A DNA stretch of 64,000 nucleotides from Ignavibacteriales bacterium (GTDB lineage: Bacteria > Bacteroidota > Ignavibacteria > Ignavibacteriales > Melioribacteraceae). The translations under genes were made by a program, and so were the position numbers. The stretch lies in the NCBI GenBank assembly GCA_026390775.1, contig JAPLFF010000003.1, positions 186,001 through 250,000 of the forward strand. Direction: 5' to 3'. The notes beneath the pieces were generated by a model. It saw only the letters and a program-made list of their open reading frames with translations, did not search any database and was not told the DNA's origin. Shown in pieces: positions 31,728 to 40,456 of this stretch; position 1 is the stretch's first letter, and each line of letters opens with the position of its first letter.

Positions 31728-32696
31728 CTATGATTTAATTTTTTTGATTTCTTCAATCATTGCCGGTACAATTTCAAAAACATCTCCAGCGATTCCATAA
31801 TCAGCTACTTGAAAGATTGGTGCATCTTTATCTTTATTGATTGCAACAATATACTTTGAAGAACGCATTCCTGCCAAATGTTGAATTGCACCAGAGATTC
31901 CTAAAGCTATATATAAATTTGGGGAAACAGTTTTGCCGGTTTGTCCAACTTGCTCGGAATGTGGGCGCCAGCCGGCATCTACTACTGCACGTGAAGCACC
32001 AGATGCAGCACCAAGAACTTCTGCTAAGTCTTCAACAAGTTTGAATTGTTCCGGACCTTTCATACCACGTCCGCCGGAAACTATGATATCTGCTTCGGCA
32101 ACATCTATCTTACCTTCGGATTTTTTGATATCAATTACTTTAACGCTCAAATTTGGTGATGAAATATTTACAACAGAAACTTCGGCTTTTTTATCTGTTG
32201 GTATTCCGGGATTAAAAACATTAGGACGAAGTGCAAAAACTTTTTTTGGAGAAGTTAATTTTACATTAAACAATGCCTTGCCGGCATATATAGGGCGCGT
32301 TGCGATTATATCATTAGATTCACAATTTAATAAGATACAATCCATTGCAAGTCCGGAATCTGTTTTGACTGCAACACGCGGGGCTAAATCCTTACCCATA
32401 GAACTTGCAGCAAAGAAAAATAAATCAATATTATTCTCAGTTGAATACTTTGCGATTATATCTGCATAAGCACTTGGAGAATAATTATCTAAGTCAGCAT
32501 TCTTAAAATGAGTAACCTTAGCTGCACCGAATCCGCCCACTTTCTCTAAATTTTCAATTTCATTACCAATAGAAATTGCTTCAACAGATCCGGAAACTTT
32601 TTGTGCAATATCAGAAGCGGTTTTAACTGCTTCAAATGATGACTTTTTTATTTTCCCGCTTCGCTGTTCAATAAAGACTAAAATTTTATTTGCCAT
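31728..32696 (-). CDS. etfA: Electron transfer flavoprotein subunit alpha
   Basis: 322 residues. The C-terminal FAD-binding domain is clear: IIVSGGRGMKGPEQFKLVED, AVVDAGWRPHSEQVGQTGKT, ALGISGAIQHLAGM and INKDKDAPIFQVADYGIAGD. The N-terminal half has the weaker alpha/beta fold. With EtfB it takes electrons from acyl-CoA dehydrogenases and similar enzymes and passes them to the quinone pool. The gene is 11 bp downstream of etfB. Confidence 0.96.
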   Translation of the reverse strand: MANKILVFIEQRSGKIKKSSFEAVKTASDIAQKVSGSVEAISIGNEIENLEKVGGFGAAKVTHFKNADLDNYSPSAYADIIAKYSTENNIDLFFFAASSMGKDLAPRVAVKTDSGLAMDCILLNCESNDIIATRPIYAGKALFNVKLTSPKKVFALRPNVFNPGIPTDKKAEVSVVNISSPNLSVKVIDIKKSEGKIDVAEADIIVSGGRGMKGPEQFKLVEDLAEVLGAASGASRAVVDAGWRPHSEQVGQTGKTVSPNLYIALGISGAIQHLAGMRSSKYIVAINKDKDAPIFQVADYGIAGDVFEIVPAMIEEIKKIKS

Positions 32697-32707
32697 AATA
32701 TTTTTCC

Positions 32708-33454
32708 TTAAATGACTTTTGCTTCTTCTCTTAATAAACGGACTAATTCAGGAACAGCAGTTTCATCTGTTCCAAGAATTTTTCCGGCTTGTTTAGGTGA
32801 AGGTTTTTTCATCGAAATAATTTCTACGGAATTATTTACAGCGGCTGGTTGTTTTTCTAAAATTTCTTTTTTCTTAGACGCCATAATGCCTTTAAGCGAG
32901 GCATATCTTGGATCATTCAAACCCTTTTGAGCAGTTATTAAAGCCGGTAGTGTTGTTTCAACAATTTCTTTACCGCCTTCAATCTCGCGTTCGCAAGTAA
33001 TCTTATTGCCGTCCAATAAAAAACTTACTACGACTGAGATACAGTTGTAACCTAGAATTTCGGCAGTAAGTTGCCCAACAACTGAATTATCAAAATCTAC
33101 AGATTGTTTGCCAAAGAAAACCAACTCAGCATTTTGAGCTTTGATTTCTTCTGCAAGAGCTTTTGCTACTGAGAAAGAATCACGATAGCTATCATCTTTT
33201 AGTAAAACTGCATTATCTATACCCATTGCAAGAACCTTACGCAATGTTTCTTTGTTAGCATTACCGCCTAAACTTATAGCTACAGTTTCTCCGCCAATTT
33301 TTTCTTTAGTTTTTAGAGCTTCTTCAACTGCAAATTCATCATATGGATTTACTATAAACGTAACGCCATTAGGATCTAATGTTTTGCCATCACTTCCGAT
33401 ATTAATTTTGGCAGCAGTATCGGGAACATGACTAACACAAACAGCAATTTTCAT
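32708..33454 (-). CDS. etfB: Electron transfer flavoprotein subunit beta
   Basis: 248 residues, with the AMP-binding fold of EtfB: MKIAVCVSHVPDTAAKI, NPYDEFAVEEALKTKEK and the later DFDNSVVGQLTAEILG. A strong ribosome binding site (AAGGAGG) is followed after five bases by ATG. A possible -7 box TATATTTG lies on the minus strand at 33522-33529, though no matching -33 box is seen. It leads the minus-strand operon etfB-etfA-bifunctional nuclease. Confidence 0.95.
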   Translation of the reverse strand: MKIAVCVSHVPDTAAKINIGSDGKTLDPNGVTFIVNPYDEFAVEEALKTKEKIGGETVAISLGGNANKETLRKVLAMGIDNAVLLKDDSYRDSFSVAKALAEEIKAQNAELVFFGKQSVDFDNSVVGQLTAEILGYNCISVVVSFLLDGNKITCEREIEGGKEIVETTLPALITAQKGLNDPRYASLKGIMASKKKEILEKQPAAVNNSVEIISMKKPSPKQAGKILGTDETAVPELVRLLREEAKVI

Positions 33455-33577
33455 TTATCCTCCTTAAAATCAAATTACTTAATGATTAGGAACAAATTAA
33501 TAATCTTATCTTATGGGAGAACAAATATAATTAAAATTTATTTTTGTGAGGCAATTTTATAAATTGAGTAAGAATTG

Positions 33578-33874
33578 ATGAAAAATATGAACGAAGAAAG
33601 ACCACATGGAATAATTGAGCCCGAATCCGAAAATGAAGTAGTTATTGGGTCGCCATATAAAGTCATTTTATTTAATGATGACTGGCATAGTTTTGACGAT
33701 GTAATAAATCAAATAATCAAAGCGGTTAAGTGCAGTTATAAAGAAGCCCGCTCTTACGCTTTTGAGGCACATGTTAAAGGGAGAACACAAGTTTTTAACG
33801 GCGAATTAAACGAATGCTTGAAAGTTAGTTCAATACTTGAAGAGATCGCGCTTCACACACAAATTATTTCTTAA
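33578..33874 (+). CDS. clpS: ATP-dependent Clp protease adaptor ClpS
   Basis: 98 residues from the ATG at 33578 (a TTG sits just before it). The core is PYKVILFNDDWHSFDDVINQ, with the NDD motif that contacts N-end rule substrates, followed by EARSYAFEAHVKGRTQVFNG. ClpS delivers N-degron proteins to ClpAP. A -7-like box TATTTTTG lies at 33539-33546, without a good -33 partner. No clp gene is adjacent. Confidence 0.93.
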   Translation: MKNMNEERPHGIIEPESENEVVIGSPYKVILFNDDWHSFDDVINQIIKAVKCSYKEARSYAFEAHVKGRTQVFNGELNECLKVSSILEEIALHTQIIS

Positions 33875-33970
33875 TCTTACACCAACTCGCACTACAGTTG
33901 TTATCCAATTCCATCAAAATTTACTTATATTTTAGATAGTAATTGTTCACTCTAATTGTTGAGATAAAAT

Positions 33971-35047
33971 ATGCAAATAGGTCTGGTCGGATTACAATTT
34001 TCCGGTAAAACAACTTTATTCAATACTTTGGCAAAGAAAGAAATCGAAGCTTCGTCCAAAGAAGAAGCATCAATTGAAGTTGTAAAAATTCCGGATGACC
34101 GGTTAGATCAGCTCACCAAAATTTTCAATCCTAAAAAACAAGTAAACGCTACAATTGAAGTATTTGACATTCCCGGTTTGAAAATGTCGGAAGATAATAA
34201 AGTTAAAATCACTTCTATTTTTCTGAATGCAGTAAAAAATAACGATGCGCTTTTTTATATTGTCCGCGGCTTTGAAGATCAATCAATTTCTCATCCGATG
34301 GAAAGCTTAAATCCGTTAAGGGATATTGAATTTCTGGAAACAGAATATCTTCTTTCTGATCTAGGATTTTTAGAAACACGATTAGAAAAATTGAAAAGAG
34401 ATGTTTTAAAATCCAAAGATGAAAAACTTAAACGTGAGATTCCCATTTTAGAAAAATGCCAAGCGCATTGCGAAAAAGAATTACCTTTAAGAACTCTTCA
34501 TCTTGATGAAAATGAATTCAAATTATTATCCGGTTATCAATTGTTAACAATTAAGCAGCTTGGAATTGCGATAAACTATGATGAAAACTCAATACCTTCA
34601 GTAGAAAAAGAAATTGATCAACTTAAAATGAAACTGAATAAATTGCACGCAACTATAATTCCTTTTTTTGCAAAAATAGAATTAGAACTTTCTAGAATGA
34701 GCGATGATGATCAATTAGTTTTTATGCAAGATTATGGAATTAAAGAATCTGCATTAAGTAAAATATTAAGAACATCTTACGAAATGCTTGGACTTCAATC
34801 TTTCTTCACAGTAGGTGAAGACGAATGTCGTGCTTGGACTATTAAAAAGAATTATACTGCTCAGCAAGCGGCTGGTGTAATTCATACTGACTTTTTTAAT
34901 CGTTTCATTAGAGCTGAAGTAGTTCACTACGAAGATTTTATTAAACATGGTTCGTTCGCAAAATGTAAAGATGCCGGTGCATGGCGGCTTGAAGGAAAAG
35001 AGTATATCGTTAAAGATGGAGATATTCTTAACATTCGTCACAATTAA
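33971..35047 (+). CDS. Divergent YchF/Obg-type P-loop NTPase with TGS domain
   Basis: 358 residues, the plan of YchF (OLA1): N-terminal P-loop GLVGLQFSGKTTLFNTLA, switch II-like EVFDIPGLKMSED, a helical insertion at about 115-185, and a C-terminal TGS domain ending with FAKCKDAGAWRLEGKEYIVK and DGDILNI. The P-loop differs from the usual GLPNVGKS, and the guanine/adenine specificity motif (normally NxxE-like) reads INYDEN here. It may be a YchF paralogue with altered nucleotide preference rather than the housekeeping copy. YchF proteins bind ribosomes and prefer ATP. Confidence 0.82.
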   Translation: MQIGLVGLQFSGKTTLFNTLAKKEIEASSKEEASIEVVKIPDDRLDQLTKIFNPKKQVNATIEVFDIPGLKMSEDNKVKITSIFLNAVKNNDALFYIVRGFEDQSISHPMESLNPLRDIEFLETEYLLSDLGFLETRLEKLKRDVLKSKDEKLKREIPILEKCQAHCEKELPLRTLHLDENEFKLLSGYQLLTIKQLGIAINYDENSIPSVEKEIDQLKMKLNKLHATIIPFFAKIELELSRMSDDDQLVFMQDYGIKESALSKILRTSYEMLGLQSFFTVGEDECRAWTIKKNYTAQQAAGVIHTDFFNRFIRAEVVHYEDFIKHGSFAKCKDAGAWRLEGKEYIVKDGDILNIRHN

Positions 35048-35062
35048 AAATTTGGAGTAAAA

Positions 35063-36538
35063 ATGTTAACATCAGCTATTGAAGGACTTTCACCAATTAA
35101 ATTGTGGAAAAGATTTTTTGAAATAAGTCAAATCCCACGACCATCTAAAAATGAAGAGAGAGTTCGTCTTTATCTTAGAAATTTTGCCGGACAAAATAAT
35201 TTTGATATGAAAGAAGATGAGGTAGGGAATGTTGTGATTTTAGTTCCATCTAAACCAAGATTTGAAAACGCACAGACTGTTGTTATTCAGAGTCATGTTG
35301 ATATGGTCTGCGAAAAGAATAAAGACATTAAACATGATTTTACAAAAGACCCGATAAAACTACTACGTGATGGCGAATGGATCAAAGCTGATGGAACAAC
35401 CTTAGGTGCAGATAATGGAATTGGTGCAGCAGCAGCATTAGCAGTATCGCAAGATGATGATTTTAATCATGGCCCTTTAGAATTACTTTTTACAGTTGAT
35501 GAAGAAACCGGACTGACCGGTGCAAACAATTTAAAAAAAGATTTCATAACCGGAAAAATGTTATTGAATCTTGATACCGAGGAGGATGGAGCGTTTTATG
35601 TAGGTTGTGCAGGAGGAATGGACTCCGTCGGAACTTTTAAGATTGAATATGAGGAACCTAAAAAAGGTTACGTCCCATTCACTTTTTTTGTCTCGGGATT
35701 AAAAGGTGGTCATTCGGGCATTAATATTTCAGACGGAAGAGCTAATGCCATTAAAATCATGGCGCAACTTTGTAGTATGATTGAAAAATATGATTATCAA
35801 CTTGCTTATATAAATGGCGGGTCTAAACGTAATGCAATTCCGCGTGAAGCTGAAGCAGTAATTTTCCTAAGTCCTGATAACGATTCAGATGTACGCGAGT
35901 TGATAAATGAATTTACAATCGAGACTGTTTTAGAATTCAGATTAAGAGACGATAGCATTAAAATAAATTTTGAAAGAGATGATGCTGCAGTTAAAACTTA
36001 TCCAAAAGTTTATACAAAACAATTTTCGACAAATGTTATTAATACAATTCTTGGAATGCCGCATGGTGTTATTGCAATGAATGCAGAAATACCCGAACTT
36101 GTTGAAACTTCTACAAACCTTGCAACAGTGTTAGTGGAAGGGGATAAACTAAAAATTGGAACCAGCCAACGTAGTTCAATTGAAAGTGCAAAGAAAAATA
36201 TTGCAAAAAGTGTTAAAGCAGTTTTTGATTTAGCTGGAGCTGAAGTTACAGTTGGTGATGGTTATCCCGGCTGGCAACCTGATATGAGCTCAGAGTTATT
36301 AAAGACCTCAAGGAAAGTTTTTATAGATTTATTTTCTAAAGAACCCGAATTGAAAGCTGTTCATGCAGGATTGGAATGCGGAATTTTGGGTGATAAATAT
36401 CCCGGGCTCCAAATGGTATCATTCGGTCCCACAATCGAAGGAGCTCACTCACCTGATGAAAAAGTGAAGATTGCAGATGTTGATAAATTTTATAGATTGC
36501 TAAAAAATATATTAACGGAAATAGCTAATGCAAAATGA
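35063..36538 (+). CDS. pepD: Aminoacyl-histidine dipeptidase (PepD, M20 family)
   Basis: 491 residues. Metal-site segments in order: VVIQSHVDMVCEKN, GTTLGADNGIGAAAALA, FTVDEETGLTGANN and NLDTEEDG, with the last His in GPTIEGAHSPDEKV. A lid domain (about 185-390) contains GGHSGINISDGRANAI. The enzyme releases amino acids from Xaa-His dipeptides such as carnosine and from other dipeptides. It starts 15 bases after the YchF-like gene with AGTAAAA only as a weak binding site. Confidence 0.95.
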   Translation: MLTSAIEGLSPIKLWKRFFEISQIPRPSKNEERVRLYLRNFAGQNNFDMKEDEVGNVVILVPSKPRFENAQTVVIQSHVDMVCEKNKDIKHDFTKDPIKLLRDGEWIKADGTTLGADNGIGAAAALAVSQDDDFNHGPLELLFTVDEETGLTGANNLKKDFITGKMLLNLDTEEDGAFYVGCAGGMDSVGTFKIEYEEPKKGYVPFTFFVSGLKGGHSGINISDGRANAIKIMAQLCSMIEKYDYQLAYINGGSKRNAIPREAEAVIFLSPDNDSDVRELINEFTIETVLEFRLRDDSIKINFERDDAAVKTYPKVYTKQFSTNVINTILGMPHGVIAMNAEIPELVETSTNLATVLVEGDKLKIGTSQRSSIESAKKNIAKSVKAVFDLAGAEVTVGDGYPGWQPDMSSELLKTSRKVFIDLFSKEPELKAVHAGLECGILGDKYPGLQMVSFGPTIEGAHSPDEKVKIADVDKFYRLLKNILTEIANAK

Positions 36539-36730
36539 GTAATGAAGATGTTTTTCATTAGTTGATTTTTGTCCTTCTTGATTCTATTCGATCATTCACA
36601 AAAAAAAATAGATCAAACATGAAAAAAGAAGTTAAGCTAAACAACGTCCCTCATATTATTTCTATCCAGGATATGATTTTACTACTACACAAAAGATCAA
36701 GAGATATCTCGTAAAGAGTGAGAATTGATA

Positions 36731-36761
36731 AATCAAAAAAAGAGAAGCCCTATCTGTAGGG
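36731..36761 (-). terminator. Intrinsic terminator of the tRNA/GIY-YIG array (minus strand)
   Basis: CCCTA-TCTG-TAGGG at 36748-36761, read on the minus strand, is followed by CTTCTC and a run of seven T (A run 36734-36740 on the plus strand). It stands right after the last tRNA-Cys relic and would end the transcript that includes tRNA-Gly, tRNA-Cys and the two GIY-YIG genes. The preceding stretch from 36539 holds nothing I can identify. Confidence 0.75.
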
Positions 36762-36777
36762 TTTTCCACTTTTTTAG

Positions 36778-36821
36778 AGGCGCCGGTCGGATTCGCCCGG
36801 CAAAACCGGGTTGCAGACCTT
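36778..36821 (-). repeat. tRNA-Cys relic 1 (44 nt)
   Basis: Read on the minus strand this begins AAGGTCTGCAA, exactly the 5' anticodon stem and part of the loop of tRNA-Cys, then has the hairpin CCCGG-TTTTG-CCGGG in place of the rest of the anticodon and variable regions, and ends with GAATCCGACCGGCGCCT, identical to the T arm/acceptor end of the tRNA. It lies 14 bases downstream of GIY-YIG copy 1. The 5' half of the tRNA is missing, so no functional tRNA can form. Confidence 0.88.
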
Positions 36822-36834
36822 ATTCCACAATAAA

Positions 36835-37074
36835 TCATTTACCAATTGAATTTAGAAAATTTCTACCTGGATGAGTTTTAAAATATTTTTCTCTCATCAT
36901 TGCATCAGATTTATTTCCAAAATGTTCTGAATATATTAACTCAAAAGGTTTACGATTCTTTGTTGACTTAACTTTACCGGAGTTGTGTTCAATAAGTAGT
37001 CTTTCAATGTTATCGGTGTAACCAATGTAACGATGGTTATCGACTTTACTTCGAAGGACATAGATTGTGAACAT
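36835..37074 (-). CDS. GIY-YIG nuclease domain protein, copy 1
   Basis: 79 residues, the whole length being one GIY-YIG domain: YVLRSKVDNHRYIGYTDN carries the two core strands, a helix with LIEHNSGKVKSTKNRKPF follows, then LIYSEHFGNKSDAMMREKYF with the catalytic-type Glu, and a C-terminal KTHPGRNF. Standalone proteins of this size are frequent in Bacteroidota and candidate phyla and are often found beside RNA genes; their true role is not known. It is 72% identical to copy 2 by my count (57 of 79). It forms one unit with the tRNA-Cys relic behind it. Confidence 0.88.
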   Translation of the reverse strand: MFTIYVLRSKVDNHRYIGYTDNIERLLIEHNSGKVKSTKNRKPFELIYSEHFGNKSDAMMREKYFKTHPGRNFLNSIGK

Positions 37075-37094
37075 AAAGATTTGATGAAGAGTTG

Positions 37095-37138
37095 AGGCGC
37101 CGGTCGGATTCGCCCGGCAGAGCCGGGTTGCAGACCTT
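37095..37138 (-). repeat. tRNA-Cys relic 2 (44 nt)
   Basis: Same structure as relic 1: AAGGTCTGCAA, then CCCGG-CTCTG-CCGGG, then GAATCCGACCGGCGCCT on the minus strand. It differs from relic 1 mainly in the hairpin loop. It lies 14 bases downstream of GIY-YIG copy 2 and 20 bases upstream of copy 1. Distances between equal points of the three tRNA ends are 317 and 319 bp. Confidence 0.88.
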
Positions 37139-37152
37139 TCATTTTACTATAA

Positions 37153-37392
37153 CTATTTACCAATTGAATCTAGAAAATTTCTTCCCTGATGAGTTTTAAA
37201 ATATTTTTCTCTCTTCATTGCATCGGATTTATTTTCATACTTCTCTGAGTAAATTAATTTTAGGGGTCGCCTATTCTTTGTAGATTTTACTTTTCCCAAA
37301 CCGTGTTCAATAAGCCTTCTATCTAAATCGTCTGTAAAACCAATATAACGTTTGTTGTCTTTTTCGCTAAGAAGTATATATACAGTGAACAT
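37153..37392 (-). CDS. GIY-YIG nuclease domain protein, copy 2
   Basis: 79 residues with YILLSEKDNKRYIGFTDD, LIEHGLGKVKSTKNRRPL and AMKREKYFKTHQGRNF in the same positions as copy 1. The start, 21 bases after the 3' end of the intact tRNA-Cys on the same strand, follows GAAAGG-like text that may act as ribosome binding site. Being closest to the tRNA it may be the most recent insertion. The conserved motifs look intact, so it is probably an active nuclease. Confidence 0.88.
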   Translation of the reverse strand: MFTVYILLSEKDNKRYIGFTDDLDRRLIEHGLGKVKSTKNRRPLKLIYSEKYENKSDAMKREKYFKTHQGRNFLDSIGK

Positions 37393-37413
37393 ATAGAAAG
37401 GAATTGAGATTTG

Positions 37414-37487
37414 AGGCGCCGGTCGGATTCGAACCGACGAATAAAGGTTTTGCAGACCTTCCCCTTAAGCCACTTGGGTACAGCGCC
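37414..37487 (-). tRNA. tRNA-Cys(GCA)
   Basis: A 74-nt tRNA read on the minus strand: acceptor GGCGCTG pairs with CGGCGCC (one T-G), the anticodon arm is AAGGT-CTGCAAA-ACCTT with anticodon GCA, and the T arm GTCGG-TTCGAAT-CCGAC is perfect. The 3' CCA is not encoded. Its last 17 bases recur in the two relics downstream, so the gene appears to be the target of the tandem GIY-YIG units. Confidence 0.96.
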
Positions 37488-37497
37488 AATAAAACAA

Positions 37498-37516
37498 ATC
37501 CCGATTTTATCGGGAT
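37498..37516. repeat. Hairpin between tRNA-Gly and tRNA-Cys
   Basis: ATCCCGAT-TTT-ATCGGGAT is a perfect 8-bp stem in the 34 bases between the two tRNA genes. It may be a processing signal for the joint transcript or a weak terminator; there is no T run. Confidence 0.55.
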
Positions 37517-37521
37517 CGTAG

Positions 37522-37594
<73 letters not shown>

Positions 37595-37704
37595 ATATCA
37601 AAATTTTTAGAACGCTAATTTCTCGCACCGCAAATATAATACTGCAGAATCATTAATCGCAAGATTAAGATTTTTTTACTGAACTTTTGAACAATTAACA
37701 AATG

Positions 37705-37738
37705 ATTGCTTAGAATAAGTTCTAAGTTTTTATCTTTG
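37705..37738 (+). promoter_or_regulatory. Candidate Bacteroidota-type promoter of pcm
   Basis: TATCTTTG at 37731-37738 matches TAnnTTTG; ATTG at 37705-37708, 22 bases upstream, matches the -33 box in three of four positions. The predicted leader to the ATG at 37767 is about 20 bases. Confidence 0.5.
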
Positions 37739-37766
37739 CTGTGCAAATTTAACATCTAATATTTAA

Positions 37767-38405
37767 ATGTACGAAACCGAAAGAAAAGAACTAGTAGAAA
37801 TTTTACATAGCAAAGGAATATCTAATCAGAGAGTTCTTGATGCATTTTTGAAAGTAGAAAGACATCTCTTTGTTCCGGATATAATGAAACAGCACGCATA
37901 CAAAGATGTTGCACTTCCAATCGGGTTAGGGCAAACTATTTCTCAGCCGTATACCGTTGCATATATGACGCAGGAAATTGATCCGCAGCCGAAACAAAAA
38001 ATTTTAGAGGTCGGAACCGGTTCAGGATATCAAGCTGCAATACTTTATGAGTTGGGTGCAAGGGTTTTTTCTATTGAGCGTCATAATGATTTATATAATT
38101 CAGCAATGAAAATGTTCGATAAACTTAATCTTAAAATAGCAGCTCGTTGCAGTGATGGAACTATTGGATGGGAAGAATTTTCTCCATATGATGGAATAAT
38201 TGTTACAGCAGGAAGTCCAACAGTTCCTATCAACCTTAAAAAGCAGCTTGCTGTTGGCGGTAAGATGGTTATACCAATAGGTGATAAACAAGTTCAAACT
38301 CTGCAGATTATTACAAAAATTTCCGAAGAAGAATTTAAAACACAAGAAGTTCCGTATTTTGCTTTTGTACCACTCATCGGCAAAGAAGGATGGAAAGAAA
38401 AGTAA
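37767..38405 (+). CDS. pcm: Protein-L-isoaspartate O-methyltransferase
   Basis: 212 residues. The family signature GLGQTISQPYTVAYMTQ and the SAM-binding ILEVGTGSGYQAAIL are present, followed by VFSIERHNDL and IIVTAGSPTVP. The enzyme methylates isoaspartyl residues in aged proteins so that they can revert to aspartate. The last 16 bases overlap the beginning of miaA, so the two are translated together. Confidence 0.96.
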   Translation: MYETERKELVEILHSKGISNQRVLDAFLKVERHLFVPDIMKQHAYKDVALPIGLGQTISQPYTVAYMTQEIDPQPKQKILEVGTGSGYQAAILYELGARVFSIERHNDLYNSAMKMFDKLNLKIAARCSDGTIGWEEFSPYDGIIVTAGSPTVPINLKKQLAVGGKMVIPIGDKQVQTLQIITKISEEEFKTQEVPYFAFVPLIGKEGWKEK

Positions 38406-39307
38406 TTATCATAACCGGGCCTACTTGTTCCGGAAAAACTAAAATTGGGATTTCTCTTGCAGAGAAATTTAACACTGAAATAATTTCTGCAGACAGCCGC
38501 CAAATTTTTAAATATCTGAATATCGGTACAGCAAAACCTACCGCTGATCAACTTCAACTTGTTAAACATCACTTCATTGATTTTTTAGAACCTGATGAAG
38601 TTTACAATGTTAGCCGCTTCGAAACAGATTCTCTCAAAATCATTAATAAATTATTTGTAAACGGTAAGACTCCGATTGTTGTCGGTGGATCCGGGCTTTA
38701 CATTAAGGCCTTGGTTGAAGGGATCTTTGATTCGGTTGATGTTGATAAAGAATTCCGTGAAGAATTAAAACAAAAACGTGAAAAGTTTGGGAATGAATAT
38801 TTGTATGATGAACTAAAGAAAGTTGATCTACAGAGTGCTTCAAAGATGCTTCCTCAAAACTGGAAACGCGTTATGCGTGCGCTTGAAGTTTTTCATTTAA
38901 CCGGCGAACCAATCTGGAAATTCCAAAAGAATTATGAAAGGGAAACAGATTATAAGTTTATTCTGTTCGGATTGAATTGGGAAAGAGAAAAGTTATACCG
39001 CAATATAGAAGTCCGTGTTGATAGAATGATTCAAGACGGATTAGTTGATGAAGTGAAGAATATTTTATCTTTAGGTTATTCAAAAAATATAAATTCCCTT
39101 AACACAGTCGGCTATAAAGAAATCATATCTTATCTTGAAAGTGAAATCACCTTAGAAAGGGCAATTGAACTCATCAAACGCAACACCCGCCGATATGCAA
39201 AACGGCAAATGACTTGGTTCAGAAAGACAAAAGAAATTCATTGGCTCGCATGCGATGAAAATACAACTTCAGAACAATTAGTTTCGCTAATAATAAAAAA
39301 AATGTAG
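38390..39307 (+). CDS. miaA: tRNA dimethylallyltransferase
   Basis: 305 residues; adds a dimethylallyl group to A37 of tRNAs that read UNN codons. The P-loop is IITGPTCSGKTKIG, followed by ISADSRQIFKYLNIGTAKP, IVVGGSGLYIKALVEG, and the C-terminal TRRYAKRQMTWFRKTK that contacts tRNA. The start overlaps the pcm end by 16 bp. Confidence 0.96.
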   Translation: MERKVIIITGPTCSGKTKIGISLAEKFNTEIISADSRQIFKYLNIGTAKPTADQLQLVKHHFIDFLEPDEVYNVSRFETDSLKIINKLFVNGKTPIVVGGSGLYIKALVEGIFDSVDVDKEFREELKQKREKFGNEYLYDELKKVDLQSASKMLPQNWKRVMRALEVFHLTGEPIWKFQKNYERETDYKFILFGLNWEREKLYRNIEVRVDRMIQDGLVDEVKNILSLGYSKNINSLNTVGYKEIISYLESEITLERAIELIKRNTRRYAKRQMTWFRKTKEIHWLACDENTTSEQLVSLIIKKM

Positions 39308-39396
39308 ATAGTTGATTAATCAATTCATAATTTACTTCCAGAATCAAATTGTGTAACAACATTTAACTGAACAACAGACATAAACCAGAGGATAAC

Positions 39397-40443
39397 ATGA
39401 TTGGAATAGTGGGTTATGGCTCTTACCTGCCACGTTATCGAATCAAAGTAGATCTAATAGCAAAACAGTGGGGTGCCGATCCCGAAGCAATTAAACGCGG
39501 ATTGATGCTCTACGAAAAAACAGTTCCCGGACAAGATGAAGATACAATCACAATTTCTGTGGAAGCGGCGTGTTACGCATTGCAGCGTGCACGAATTAAT
39601 CCGCAGAAAATTGGTGCAGTGTATATCGGTTCGGAATCACATCCTTATGCAGTGAAACCAAGCGCAACAATTTTAATTGATGCACTAGGCATCGGTCCGC
39701 ACGTTCACGTTGCGAGTTACGAATTCGCATGTAAAGCCGGAACAGAAGCAATGTATGTAGCTTACAGTTTGGTAAAAGCAGGTGAGATGGATTACGCACT
39801 TGGTATAGGCGCAGATACTTCTCAAGGTGCACCCGGTGATGCTTTGGAATATTCTGCATCTGCCGGAGGAGCTGCGTATATAATGGGAAAAGAAAATGTT
39901 ATTGCAGAAATTCTTTTTACTAATTCTTACACATCGGATACACCGGATTTTTGGCGACGCGAACATGAATATTATCCGCGCCACGCCGGAAGATTTACCG
40001 GTGAACCCGCTTACTTCAAGCACGTTCACAACGCCGGAAAAACTCTGTTGGAAAAATCCGGAATGTCTCCGAAAGATTTTCAATTCGCAGTCTTCCATAT
40101 GCCGAATGGAAAATTTCCGCAGGAAGCCGGTAAGAAACTTGGATTCACAAAAGAGCAAATGGAAGTTGGTTGGATTTCTCCTTGGATGGGAAACACTTAT
40201 TCCGGTTCATCACCAACGGGACTTGCTGCAATTCTTGATGTAGCAAAACCCGGTGATAAAATTTTTATGGTTTCGTTCGGTTCTGGTGCGGGAAGCGATG
40301 GATTCATTTATAAAGTTACAAACGAAATAGATAAAGTTAGAGACTTGGCTCCCAAGCTTAGAGATATGCTAGACAACGATAAAATTTATTTGGATTACGG
40401 TCAGTATGCAAAATTCAGAAAAAAAATTATTCTTAATGAGTAG
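39397..40443 (+). CDS. Hydroxymethylglutaryl-CoA synthase, archaeal type
   Basis: 348 residues of the thiolase superfamily (KAS III-like). [16 protein letters not shown] starts it, [17 protein letters not shown] holds the acyl-accepting Cys near residue 112, [18 protein letters not shown] has the catalytic His, and [16 protein letters not shown] and [12 protein letters not shown] end the fold. Text and length match the archaeal HMG-CoA synthases rather than the longer eukaryotic ones. In archaea this enzyme forms a complex with a thiolase and a DUF35 protein that channels acetoacetyl-CoA; here the same three genes follow each other (39397-42033). The substrate in this bacterium is uncertain. 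Confidence 0.88.
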   Translation: MIGIVGYGSYLPRYRIKVDLIAKQWGADPEAIKRGLMLYEKTVPGQDEDTITISVEAACYALQRARINPQKIGAVYIGSESHPYAVKPSATILIDALGIGPHVHVASYEFACKAGTEAMYVAYSLVKAGEMDYALGIGADTSQGAPGDALEYSASAGGAAYIMGKENVIAEILFTNSYTSDTPDFWRREHEYYPRHAGRFTGEPAYFKHVHNAGKTLLEKSGMSPKDFQFAVFHMPNGKFPQEAGKKLGFTKEQMEVGWISPWMGNTYSGSSPTGLAAILDVAKPGDKIFMVSFGSGAGSDGFIYKVTNEIDKVRDLAPKLRDMLDNDKIYLDYGQYAKFRKKIILNE

Positions 40444-40456
40444 GGAGAAAATTGAT

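Noticed and set aside
36619-36714. 31-codon frame MKKEVKLNN... in the gap after pepD
   Set aside because: No usable ribosome binding site and no recognisable pattern; could be chance in AT-rich DNA.
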